Source: Pezicula radicicola (Eukaryota > Ascomycota > Leotiomycetes > Helotiales > Dermateaceae). Taken from it: a stretch of 64,000 bases of DNA. Of the stretch, positions 8,627 through 19,831 are shown in pieces. The position numbers were made by a program, and so were the translations under genes. Each line of letters starts with the position of its first letter. Within the stretch, counting starts at the first letter, position 1. The stretch covers positions 1,116,001 to 1,180,000 of the forward strand of contig PDUO01000010.1 of NCBI GenBank assembly GCA_003008705.1, in the 5' to 3' direction. The notes beneath the pieces are model-generated. The model ran no database searches and was not told the origin of the DNA. It saw only the letters and a list, made by a program, of their open reading frames with translations.

Positions 8627-10115
8627 CTACGCCGAAGCAACGGCAGCCTCTTTCGGTTGTTCTACTTTATCGTCTACAACCTTCTCCACTGGTGTCAACA
8701 AGGTCTTCGCCGGTTCAGATTCAGCTTTGGCTGTCTTTTCGGTTTCTACCTCTCGCGGTGCTACCTCACCAACCTTTCCTTCCTCCGTTTCTTTCGTTGT
8801 GGTCTTTACCCGTTCTGGCTCTTTTGTCTCGACCTTCTCCAATGGAGCAGATCGGTTAGGTCGTCCATTGTTTGCTGTCCAATCATCAATCATGGCTTCC
8901 ACTTTAGGCCCCCAGACTTTTTCTCCTTCGTTCAAATCCGTATACTCTAAAACATTTTTGCCAAGCTCAAAGACCCCTTGGCGTGTTCTAATTAGTTCGG
9001 TCATCAGAGCAGCTGAGTCGACTGCAGCGCCGAGGTCGTGGCAAAGGGACCGGACATAGAAACCAGAAGTGACTGTCATACGAAGTCTTGCAGCAGGTGG
9101 ACCTTTGGTCGCTGAGTCGGTTGAGATAGGCTTTGCACTTGAAGGTGGAGACGTTACCGAAGGAGGTGAGAGACCCCCAGACATTATCGGGTCTTCTGCT
9201 GGAGGTGGAACTTGCTTTCCCTTCTTCGAAGTTGGTCTTTCTTTGACAAGGTCATCTTGGGCGTCGCTAAGCTTTCTCTTCTTCTCCTTGAAGGCTCCCG
9301 AAGCCTGTTCCGCAATATATGACCCAGTCTGAGTTTTTGAGCTCTTGTCCTCTTGCGCTACCTTGTCCCATAACTTATTCGCAACATTAACCTCTGCATG
9401 ACCTGCTTCATCTGTGGGTATCTTATGTTCGTGCGTGCCACCTTCCATCCACTCCATCATCTCCAGCTCTAATACGTCAACTGGCCTTCTCTCGATCTCC
9501 CGAGGTATCTCCTTTCCTTCTCTTGCATATTCGTATAGCGGCTTCCCATTCATTTTCAAGGCTGAATACAAAGGGGGTAATTGCATGAATTTCCCTCGAT
9601 ATTGACCCAGTGCCTTCTCGACCACTTCTCGAGTGATGTGCTCGTAAGGGGCTCTTTTCAAGACCTTGCCGGCACAATCGTATGTGTCCGTAGCTGCGCC
9701 GAATACAACAACCGCTTCATAAGTTTTCGTGCATTCCAGAAATCCTGTCAATTCCTTTGTTCCTTTTCCTACGCCGACAATGAGCACACCTGTCGCCAAT
9801 GGATCTAGAGTCCCTCCATGTCCAATCTTGACTTCATTGCCCCTTTTTATTTGCTTCCGTCGTTGTCTTTGGTTATGATTTTCTCGTGCAATCTTTGCCT
9901 TCTCTGCTGCTAGCCAAGGGGCAAAGAGCTCCGAAGGGTTGAAATGACGCTGGAGATCGCGCAAGGCTTGGGCAGAGGTTATTCCTGTTGGCTTGTGGAT
10001 GCCTGTGATGGGTTAGCGTATTGAGAAGAGCGATGAAGCTGATGGACGAGTACTCACCAAAGACACCTTCAAGAACCTTGCCCTGCGTCATCTTCCAGAA
10101 ATTTTTGACTGACAT
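8627..10115 (-). CDS. PUS4: tRNA pseudouridine(55) synthase Pus4 (TruB family)
   Basis: Converts U55 to pseudouridine in the T-loop of tRNAs; in yeast Pus4 acts in nucleus and mitochondria. Exons 10115-10058 and 10002-8627 around a 55-bp intron (GTGAGT ... CACAG, phase 1) give 477 residues. Near the start, GIHKPTGITSAQALRDLQ is the TruB KPxGxTS motif. The catalytic motif GHGGTLDPLATGVLIVGVG has its Asp at about residue 86, followed by KTYEAVVVFGAATDTYD and the FMQLPPLYSALKMNGKPLYEYA block. A fungal insertion of ~110 Lys/Ser/Pro-rich residues precedes the conserved VTSGFYVRSLCHDLG segment, and a Lys/Glu-rich tail follows. Divergent from the 10575 gene across 459 bp. Confidence 0.93.
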
Positions 10116-10574
10116 TCACTCGACGTCTCCAGTTGTTGAAGATGACTCCTAGGAACTTTGAAGCTTCTGAATCTCCCGTCTTGCGATCATCGAACTTTGC
10201 ATTAGAGTTATCTTAGCGTTAAGCTTATCGTGGAAACTGAGCCACGGCGCCACAGCGCCACACTTTATGGTTGGCCAGTGACCAGTCAGTTGACGCGACG
10301 GACGCGATCTTCTTTTGCTGGTACCTGATTCCTCAATTCCCATTTCGTCTTCAATTCCTCCACGTTCTCTGGAGGGCTCCAGAACACCCTAACAGGCATC
10401 GTTTTCGCATCATCTACCACAACTCACCTTGCATCTTTCCTCTACCACATAGCTCACTACCACTATCTAGGTACCTTCCGCAAGAGTCACTATTCTTTCC
10501 CAGCTCAAATTTCGCGATCAGCCCGACTCGGCCCCTCTTCACACTCCTTTCATGACCGACGCAGACACGGCGCA
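10116..10574. promoter_or_regulatory. Bidirectional promoter region, PUS4 / RFTS gene
   Basis: The 459 bp between two divergent start codons must hold both promoters. A CT-rich tract near 10425-10560 precedes the plus-strand ATG, as is common just upstream of fungal transcription starts. I see no clear TATA box. Confidence 0.5.
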
Positions 10575-12874
10575 ATGGCAGGGCGGAAGCGCGCATACTC
10601 GGACGTCTCTGGGGATGAGATGGAGATGATTGAACGAGTCAAGTGCTTGACTGTGGAGACTGCTCTGAAGCCTATCGCGAAGACCGTGGACCCGAACGAC
10701 TGGCCTTGCTTTGTTCTTGAGGATGCATGTGTATATAATCAAGATGGCGAGACAATAGCGAATATGCTCCATGCTGAGTTGAGAGGCCCCTTTATCGTGC
10801 GCGGAAAATTAATTGTCGATAAGGATGAACGCAAATGCTGTACGTTTCGTCACGGCACGGCACTATGCTGAGGCACTGACTGACTTCTTAACAGTAGCTC
10901 ACAAGACGTTTGAGGGCCAGTACGTCGAAATCGGAAACTGCCAGGGATTCTCTATAGGCTATGAGCCTACGGTGTTGTGGGCGTCTGGAAAGGCGGGTTG
11001 GTTCGAGATAAAACCTTCGGCGGAATACAAGCCCATTCACGATAAAATGATAGAAGGCATTTCATTATACTTCATGGTCACTGTACTATTTGAGGACCTC
11101 ATGCAGAAAAAATCATCAAAGAAGAATCACAAAACGCTAAGCGCAGAGCAGGTTCTTTTACGAGTAAGTCTACTTGCCTATACCATCAATTATCAACTGA
11201 CCATTTGCGCAGTATGCTATAAGTGAGGGAACCGGTCTAGTGAAGGCGGAAGTTGAAAACTGCTTTAGAGAACATGGGGAATTTCTTCTTTCACAGATGG
11301 GAAAACCTTCAGATGGAGGCGGCGTCAATTGGAAAACTACGAATTTCTACAAATGGGTGGAATCCCAGTGCCCAGTACGTATACTAGTTGCAAAACGAAA
11401 TCGTCTACTGACTATTTTAGGACGTGACTCACTTAATGAAGACTAAGCGTGGAGAGAAGGAAACAAACGATTCAGTGCATGAACGTGAACCCGGAGAGGT
11501 TACTGTTCGAAATGTGTTTGTCTCTGAACCTTCGAGTAGCAGAACTATTGCGCATATTTCACGGCCAAAACCAGCCAAGCCTGTCAAGTCAGCCAAACAG
11601 CGGGTGGAAGAACCCAGCATACAACCTCTCGACTTTGAAGACGATAAACCAGGCGATTCCGAGTCAGCAAGTCCTACAGTTTTGATTCTTCGAGTCTTGA
11701 ATAAATTGGTTACCAACGAAAAGAGCCGCAATAGGTTAACACTGACACGAGTGGGTACTGAACTCTACTACGACTACTCTTTTAGCAATTATCAACTCAA
11801 AGAATGGATTGTGAAGGCCCACGCGAAACCTGTGTTTGCAGCTCTCACCGACGACTGGAAGGACTCACCTTTCTATAAATCATTAAAAGACTTCTTAGCT
11901 CTGAAAGAGCCTAAGAATGAGCTCTATGAAGAGGCAAAACAGTATGTTTTCAAAGCACGCGTCAAGAAAGATCCTTCGGCGGGTGCAGGGAAAACCAAGA
12001 ATGCTTCTCAGCAGTCCACCAAAGCCGAAAAGAAGCTATCCAGAGAAACATCGACTGACTCTCTTGAACCTATACCCACTACTGGTAAATCCCTTCCACA
12101 TACTATGAGTGGCAGACGCTCAGGAAAAGAAGCTGGTCTTCGACTGGCGACCTCGCCCACTAAACGACCGCATTCACCTGATGCTTCGGGAGATGAAGGT
12201 TTCGAGGCTATTCGTCGACGACAAAGAAAACGTCGGCGCCCCTCCCTTGAACCAGAATTGGGAAGTCCAAATGAAGTAGAGGAACCGCATATTCTCGACG
12301 GTGATGCCAACGACGAAGGAAAGCCCGATACAATTATGGGAATTGTCGCTGAACCATTACCATCGGTTACGCCAACTGGTCCGAACGGCATGTGGACCTG
12401 TCACAAAGAAGGCTGTGACTTCGTTGTCCGTGCTGCGGATGAAGAAGAAGGCAAGCAAAAGATTCAGGAGCATCTTGGTGAACATGCCGAACTCATCGCT
12501 CGGGAAACTCTTGTCCTACAAGAGGCAAGACCACATTTACCTGTCAGGTGAGTTTTAGTTTTCATACTCTATACCGCATCGCTTCTGCTTTTTCTCTGTT
12601 AATCCCATTTTGAATTTACAAGCACCTTCTGAGTCTTTGTTCGCGCGCTTGCCAGCAGATTCGAATTTGGTCTGGACTTTTTATACCAAGACTTATCAAT
12701 ATGAACTTAAAAAATATTGTATCGGAGTAGAGGACTGACACATTGTACAGCCACCTTCTTGACAAACTTAGAAAACTAGGCGAGGAGGCAAAAAAGAGCG
12801 ACGAAAATCCCCGCCCTACCATTAACGGGATTATTGTTCCACAGCCTATCAAGAGACACGGAATGTATACCTGA
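10575..12874 (+). CDS. RFTS (DNMT1-RFD) domain protein with C-terminal zinc finger
   Basis: Exons 10575-10839, 10895-11163, 11213-11374, 11421-12547 and 12751-12874 give 648 residues in one frame. Residues ~30-190 resemble the replication-foci-targeting domain of DNMT1 and of fission-yeast Raf2: VLEDACVYNQDGE, GPFIVRGKL, GQYVEIGNCQGFSIGYEP, then KAGWFEIKPSAEYKPIHDKM. There is no methyltransferase domain. A long disordered Lys/Ser region (KRPHSPDASGDEG, RRRQRKRRRPS) leads to a C2H2-like finger WTCHKEGCDFVV ... HLGEHAE near residues 590-625. RFTS plus zinc finger without catalysis recalls Raf2 of the Clr4 complex, so a heterochromatin adaptor role is possible; this is inference. The frame ends at a TGA that may not be the natural end (see 12875-12994). 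Confidence 0.75.
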
Positions 12875-12994
12875 ACGTTTCTGCAAGAGAATTGGAAGCT
12901 CAAGGAAGATGAAGGTGTCTATGTGACACCGTACGATCCTGCACCTTGTGACTTTGTGCCAAGACTCAAACTACAAGAACACTTCCTCAGATGA
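12875..12994 (+). other. In-frame protein-like extension after the TGA
   Basis: Directly after the stop at 12872-12874 the same frame continues for 39 sense codons (TFLQENWKLKEDEGVYVTPY, then DPAPCDFVPRLK) to a second TGA at 12992-12994. Its codon use and composition look coding. A TGG-to-TGA change, a sequencing error, or stop readthrough could explain it. Confidence 0.4.
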
Positions 12995-13751
12995 TGAACT
13001 TTTGGTGCTTGACGCTGGCTTAAAGACTACAGGGTACTTTAAACCCGAGCCAGTTCGCAGCGGATAAAGATGAATGATTGTTACGGCCAGTTATGGGAAT
13101 TAGAGATCTTTGATCTGGATGGGAGTGGTATATGCATCTTTGGGAGACAATTGATAGCTCAGTACTCAGCAGCAGAATCTCTTCTATTTGCTTTAGCGAT
13201 TGGCGTTGGACGGACAAGATACCTTGCATTAATGCTGCAGAGGTTAGGCGATGTGTCTTGGGCATTTTTATGGAGTTTTGGGGAACAATTGGAAAGGAAT
13301 TGGTTAGTTTCAAGGGATGTATATATAAGCCAACCCCTTAATGATAGATGATCACTACAGTTGCAAGCAATAAATACATGTTGATTGCCTCACGCTTAGC
13401 GGAAGAAAAAGTCCATACATACCCAAGTTCCTAGGATTGGTAGGGCCGAGATCTACTATATCTGAGATATGTTATTTATTACTAACAGAATGGTGTTATC
13501 TAAACTGTGGATATACTAACCCTTATATTGGCACTTCCCACCTTGTACTTTCTTACATTCAGGTTTGCTTTACGAAGAAAGTTGTAGTAGCCTTGGCAAA
13601 CCTGGAAGTCTCCAGAAAACAATCACGTGTGGCACCAAGAAGCGGCCGCCGAGGGCCGCCTTATCGAAAAAGTCGAAAATAAATCTCAATGATCAAGCTC
13701 CAATAGCTCTTCACATCCCCACGCAATTGACTATCGCCCACGAACGGAACT
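12995..13751. other. Intergenic region upstream of EBP2
   Basis: Contains the 3' UTR of the RFTS gene and the EBP2 promoter. A 93-codon frame at 13070-13351 has no protein-like features. Nothing else seen. Confidence 0.5.
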
Positions 13752-14994
13752 ATGGTTACTAAAAGCAAATTGAAGATGGCGCTTGTCGCTGAGAAGAGTA
13801 TTGACTTCAAGAAATTGAATCAGAAGAAACAGGCTAAGGCTGCGCGGAAAGAGAAAAAGGATAAGAAGGATAAGAAACCTGCTGTAGAGGGCGAATGGGA
13901 GGATATAGATGATGAGGCTGGTGATGCGCAGGTTGAAGAGAGTGACGACGAGGATGTGGAGAGTGACGGAGAGGAAGACGGACCTGGTGCGGTATGTGCA
14001 GTTGGTCTTATTCCAAATACGCTATTCTAATATGTCGCAGATTGATCTTGCTGGAATCGACGATAGCGACAGCGAGTCATCAAATGATGAGGGCGAGGGA
14101 ATGGAAGGTGATGATGCATCTGAAGACGAAGACGAAGATGATGAGGATATCCCGATTTCTGATCTTGAGGACCTGGACGAGGAGGACAGGGAGGATATGA
14201 TCCCCCACCAACGCCTTACCATAAACAACACCACTGCCCTCACTGCAGCTTTAAAACGCATTGCACTCCCCATTTCTAAACTCCCTTTCTCCGAACATCA
14301 ATCAATTACTACATCTGAGCCAGTAGACATTCCCGATGTGTCCGATGATTTGAAACGCGAGTTGGCATTCATCAATCAAGCATTATCAGCAGTAAAAGAA
14401 GCGCGGACCCTGTTAAAGAAGGAAGGAGCTGTTTTCACAAGACCGACGGATTATTTTGCGGAGATGGTCAAGGCCGATGAGCATATGGGCAAGATCAAGG
14501 CGAAGTTGATTGATGAGGCAGCTGGGAAGAAAGCCAGTGCAGACGCAAGGAAACAGAGAGATTTGAAAAAGTTTGGAAAGCAGGTGCAGATTGCTAAGTT
14601 GCAAGAGAGGCAAAAGGAGACGAAGCAGACGATGGAAAAGATCAAGTTACTGAAGAGAAGTACGTTTTTCATTCTAAATTAGCACTCGGAAGTATGTCAC
14701 TAACAGAAAACAGAACGTCAAGGAGCAGACACAGAAAACACCAATGAAGCGGACCTCTTTGATGTCGCAGTAGAAGACGAGATCAAGCCTACCAGAAGTA
14801 AAGACAGCAGAGAGAACAGACCTAATAAGCGTGCAAAGAAGGATGAGAAGTACGGTCACGGTGGCAAGAAGCGCTTTGGCAAAAGTAATGATGCGGCTAG
14901 TACAGGCGAGTTGAAGGGATTCTCGAGTAAGAAGATGAAGGGTGGTGCTGCAAAACGGCCTGGGAAGGCGAGAAGGGCTGGTGGACAGAGATAG
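13752..14994 (+). CDS. EBP2: rRNA processing protein Ebp2
   Basis: Nucleolar factor needed for 27S pre-rRNA processing and 60S subunit assembly (known for yeast Ebp2). Exons 13752-13991, 14041-14659 and 14714-14994 give 379 residues. The first intron is 49 bp (GTATGT ... CGCAG), the second 54 bp (GTACGT ... AACAG). The N-terminus is Lys-rich, then strongly acidic (runs of D and E around residues 50-150). The diagnostic Ebp2 domain follows: RELAFINQAL, TRPTDYFAEMVKADEHMGKI, the Lys-rich helix with KKFGKQVQIAKLQERQKETK, and a basic Gly/Lys tail with KKRFGKSN and GKARRAGGQR, typical of nucleolar proteins. The exon 3 join is set by restoring KRKRQGADTE at the tail. Confidence 0.92.
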
Positions 14995-17900
14995 AGCATG
15001 GGATAAGGAAGGGAAAAGCGAATTGTGTCTTAATGGCGTTCGGTTGGGTTGTTTGCCTTGTGGTATGTAGCAGTACCAGTCCCGTTCATGTATAGAGCGT
15101 TAAGGTAATCTTTTCTGACTTGAGAGATCCACTCAGAAAACTAAAAGAGTTTACTTCTTGCGACGAGTATATCCCAGTATACAACTTCCATTCCATGTGG
15201 AAGGGTCAAGTCTAGTGACAGCACTAAACAAATGTTACCAACCACTTTTACGATTGGCTACCTGTAACTTAAGTACGTCAGTTAGCGACTGAGAGCATTC
15301 AACAGCATCATAAGGCAAATAGCTATTGCTAGCTCTTCACTAATTCAGCACAACACAAGATTCAACCCTGTCCTTCCTTTACCAATCAATACAAGCCCCC
15401 CCTCCTTTCCTTCCAAAAGAAGTAACTAGCTGCCCATAGCTGGTAGCCAAGCTAGCGAGCGATGCGATGCGAACAGGCACAAGAACACAGAAAAATACAA
15501 ACCCCATAATTTCATCTATCTCTTACGATCTCCCAGAGTCCAAGCAGTTTTTAACTTTCATCAACCAAGTACCTTCGTACTCTAGATAAAAACAAGATTA
15601 GAACCCCTCAAAGATAAAGACATTTTACTGTACTGCATTGAATACGAAGCAGGATCGTTCTCCGTATAAGATCTAAATCTAGATCTAGATCTCGACCTTG
15701 AGCTTGAGCTTGACTAGATATTGATGTGAGGTGATGTGACTTTGACTTTGACATGACTCTTTGACAGTCCAGTCGTGACAGTTTACCCCATACTCCGTAC
15801 ATAACCTGTATCAACGTACATACCCTACACCCTACACCCTACCTCTCCATACCTCCATACCTCCATACATCCCCAGTACAAATAATGATAATCACCAGGT
15901 ATCTTTCTGATATACAGCAAGCGGCCGGATGATTACGACGTATCTTGTAGCTGTCTGTAGCTGTCAAAACCTGAACCCAAAACATCTAAAGCTTCTGAAA
16001 AGATCAAAGCGAAAAGGAAACGACATCGGAAGTTTAAATTTTCGATTTGATGGGGAGGTGATCTCTACGATTGTTTTTTTTTTCCTTATCCCCCGCCTTT
16101 TTTTTGTTTTTCTTTTTTTGTTTCCTTGTAGGAGTGTGTTTACTGTACCTATCTTAAACTGTTTTTGGAGTGTAGTACGAAGTACTAATGTATACAGTTC
16201 GATTTGAAGAAAGAAACTTTGAGCGCACAGAGTTCCAGTTTGCATAAAATATACTTTAGTACCTTTTGCGGAGAAAAAAGATGCCGATTGTACCCCAGCT
16301 TTTTTTCTTTTTTCATATTTAGAAAATTGCCTCACACAAACTAGGTAATTCTGCTGAAGAAATTCTGACGTTGTTGATGTCGTGATTACTGTAATTGTTC
16401 ACCGCTGCTGACGGGAAAGCAGTTGGTGAAACTTTTGTGGTTTCGAAAGCTTTTGATCTCATGATATTGTAGCTACGTAGGTCGCCGTAAGATATGAATC
16501 GAGACTTGAGACTCGGATAGGAGATTTTGACATGCGCTGGCGAAGGAGATTTTTCAGATATGACGTGGATGATGGGGTATGTTGAGATGAATGGTTGGAT
16601 TGGATTGGAGGGAGATAATTGGAATGTTGAAACAGGATGGCGGAGCGGTGAGGGAATTTTTTGTCTTTGCTTTGTCTCTTTTGTTTCTCTTGATGGGATC
16701 ATGGATTAAAAACTTTGAAGAGAGAGAGAGCTCGGGTTGAGATGTATTTGAGACACGTGACTGATATGATCCGAAGCTTCCAGGAGAAAAAAGCAAAAAG
16801 AGACCTTGCTCTTCCACGTTATGATCTACCCACAATCTTATCGGGGGTAGAAAAAGCACCGTGCGGGAACCAGCTTTTACAGTAAAGAAGAGTTGACGGA
16901 GATTTATTTATTTTTTCTTTTGATCTTCCGGAGGGAAAGGGAAGAAGCAAATAAAAAGGGAAGATCCAACACATGGAAAAGTACTTTGTTTGATTGCTTA
17001 AGCGCCATGCTTTCCCATCATTGCTATAGTACGCAAACCTTTTTTCGATACTTACTCGCGGAGAGATGACGCAGGTGCGTAAGGTAAGCAATCAAGGATG
17101 CGCTCTTCGCGCTTTCGCGTCAAAAAAGGATTTTTAGGGTTGGATGATTGGAGGGCTGGGAGCCATTACAATCCAATAATGAGGGGTTCTTCACCGCTGC
17201 TTCTCTTTTGTGAAGCGTGGAAGCCTCCACCAGCCTACCTCACTACTCAAAAAGCCTGCAGAATTCCCAACTGCGATGAGTCGTGAATTGTGGTTGGTGT
17301 GTTTCACCTTGTGATGTGGTTTGACGCGTGTGATTAACAGATTAAACAAGCGCCCAGCCTCTTTTGAGTCTTGTCATTTTGACGCCATCCCGCTGTTCGC
17401 GAAGGCAAATCAAATTGATTTTTCGATTTTATGTACAGTCACTAATGGCCGGAGTTACGGACTAATGTACTGTACCTTTGTAGGTTGTCCTGTACGGAGT
17501 ACCCGACCGACACTCCGTACTGTAGACTACCTGTACCCCCCACAAGCCGAAGCCGTGAGCCTTAACTGATCAATAGAGTCATGGTGGCTGGTTATGGGCG
17601 GTTGATGGTCGTGGCACTGTTCGTGCGTACAGTGCGGTGGTGGCCCCGAGGTGCTTCTGGAAGTGGGATTGGTGGATTGGTGGATTGTCAGCGTCAGATG
17701 GTCGAAGTTTCCCTGGTGGACTGTGTGGTCTGAGAGCTGCTGTATCTCCGCCGTACAACGTAGCTGCTTCGCCTGGAGGTTTCGTCTGTGCAGAAGAGCT
17801 TTGGAGGGGCTGGCTTGCTCTTTTCTACTCTAAACGAGTCTGCACTGCTAGTGTGTTTTCAGGGTTCTTCGGCAAGCGGGCACAGCGTGCACAGCAAACG

Positions 17901-19831
17901 CGATGATGGGATGGAAGGGAACGGGAGGCTGGTTTTGGATGATTCGGATTTTTTTGTTCCCTTGAACACACAGACGCTGGGGTAAGGACTAACTTGCTTG
18001 AGATCTGCTTGAGCCTTGTTATGGTCCTCCCGTGACTTCGTTCTTTGGTGAGAGAAAAAGAGTCGGTGAGGGGTCAACAACGGTGGCTCGGTCTTGTCAG
18101 AGAGTTCATGTAGGCGAGTAAGAAGTTGAGATCCTGGAAGATTAAATCAAGTCAAAATTTGGGGTCTTGTGCTGTTTTTGTAAATGTCCTGAGGGTCATG
18201 TTGTAAGGCATTGAGTCGGACTCAGTCCTTTGTTCATGCTTGCTGGCTGTGTCCGCTGGTCTGGAGTTGAAATGATACAAATCCGTCATGGCGTGGTACG
18301 GTAAGCGGGGACAGCAGGATAAGGAGGAATTAGCGATGTATGAGGGGAGGGGTTGGGATTGCGCTGCTTTGGTTTTGTATGATGTGCATGAAAAGGGGGT
18401 TTGGTTCGTCTCCTGCAGAGCTGTTCGAGTGTGTTCGAGGCGACGACTGAAGACTTGGCTTAATTAATCCTTTCTAGGTAGACGGAGAAAGCGAGGACCA
18501 GAGCTTGTGCCAGCACTGCCAGGAGAGTCAACCGAGTCTGAAAGAGGATCAAAGTCGTTCTGGAATTGAAGATTGAACAGGCTATCATAAAGTTGTGGTG
18601 TAATATGTAATATCACCTCTTTACAACGTAGGTAATATAGGACAGGGTTGATGGCACAATGTGAGATGAAGATCATGAAGATAAAACAAGGTAACACTGA
18701 GATTGAGGAGGTGTGGCGGTCTTCTAGAAGGAAAAAATTGGACTTTTCTACAGTAATTATAATAGTAGTACACAAACAAACAATTATTAACCTATTGTCA
18801 GTCTGTCCATGCTTGCCCCTCTCTCTCTGCCAGTGGTGGCAAGTGTGCAGTAGTGGTAAAGTAGTAGTTCTTCAAGCTGCTGGCGTAGTATCTTAGCATC
18901 CCGTAGCCAATCGAGACCCTCTAAATGCTGTTCTTGTTCTCGCCGCCAACGCCAACCCGAAGACGGCCCAGCTGTGCTGTGTGCTAAAGCCTAAAGAGTC
19001 TAAGGAAACCATTTTTGGATGAACAGCCGTCAGACACAGACAGTATTCGAATATCCAACATCAAAACATCAACAAAACATCAACAACAACATCCTTCGAC
19101 CTTGGGATGAGAGTCGCATTATTCAAATGTTATTGACTTGCTTTGTTGTCTCTACCGAATTTTAATGCCCAGCGCGCCCGCCGCCTTGCAATTTCAGATT
19201 TCGGAGAGCCGAGAGACCGCACGGATCTTAATTACCAGTCGAGGACTCTTCCATTAGGAGCAACACCCAAACTACTACTTCCTCTCCTTCTCCCATCCCA
19301 TCACCACCACGGAAATCTTGTCCATCACCACTCTCGTTCCATTTACTCGGCATCTGCGAGACTAATACGCAGACCGGTTTCTCTGCAGCGCCCTGGACAG
19401 AGTAAATAATTCAATCCAAATCACAGCCCTCCTCCCCGGCCCCAATACTACCACCCCCCATTCTGCCACAACGCTTTCACGAATTCAGCTCCATCAATTC
19501 CTTCGAGTCCTCAGCGTATTCTAGTCATTCTAAGCCTGCTGGACACTTTACGGCCGTTTGTACTGTCTGTTTCCTGTATATGACCATACCGTGATTCTTT
19601 CTGGCTCGCGACATCCGATCACGCCCTCAGCCTCAGCCAACTTACATCAAAAACTCTGCATCCCGCATCTCAAACGGCACGCAGACATCCTTCATACATC
19701 TCGAGCGTTCGAGCAAGCATTCCTAGCTTGCCACTGATTAATATTTAAATCTAGTGTTGGGCAGATCGGCTTAACCATTCCGAAAACGGATCACCCTCTT
19801 CCTCACAGCAATTGTACTGAGCGACTCCAAT
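14995..19831. other. 4.8-kb gene-free stretch upstream of samB
   Basis: No reading frame with protein-like features and no tRNA-like fold. It contains T-rich tracts (16075-16120), a CCCTACA triple repeat (15823-15842), a CTAGATCTAGATCT palindromic stretch (~15668-15692) and numerous pyrimidine runs. The 3' part (about 18900-19831) is C/A-rich and looks like a long samB 5' leader. It holds short upstream ORFs, for example ATG at 19107 (9 codons) and ATG at 19579 (4 codons), which could restrain translation. Confidence 0.5.

Noticed and set aside
13070..13351. 93-codon frame downstream of the RFTS gene
   Set aside because: Composition looks random and a comparable frame lies on the opposite strand; probably 3' UTR.
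15823..15842. CCCTACACCCTACACCCTAC as an interstitial telomere
   Set aside because: The usual fungal telomere repeat is CCCTAA; here the unit is CCCTACA, only about three copies, in a generally C/A-rich stretch.
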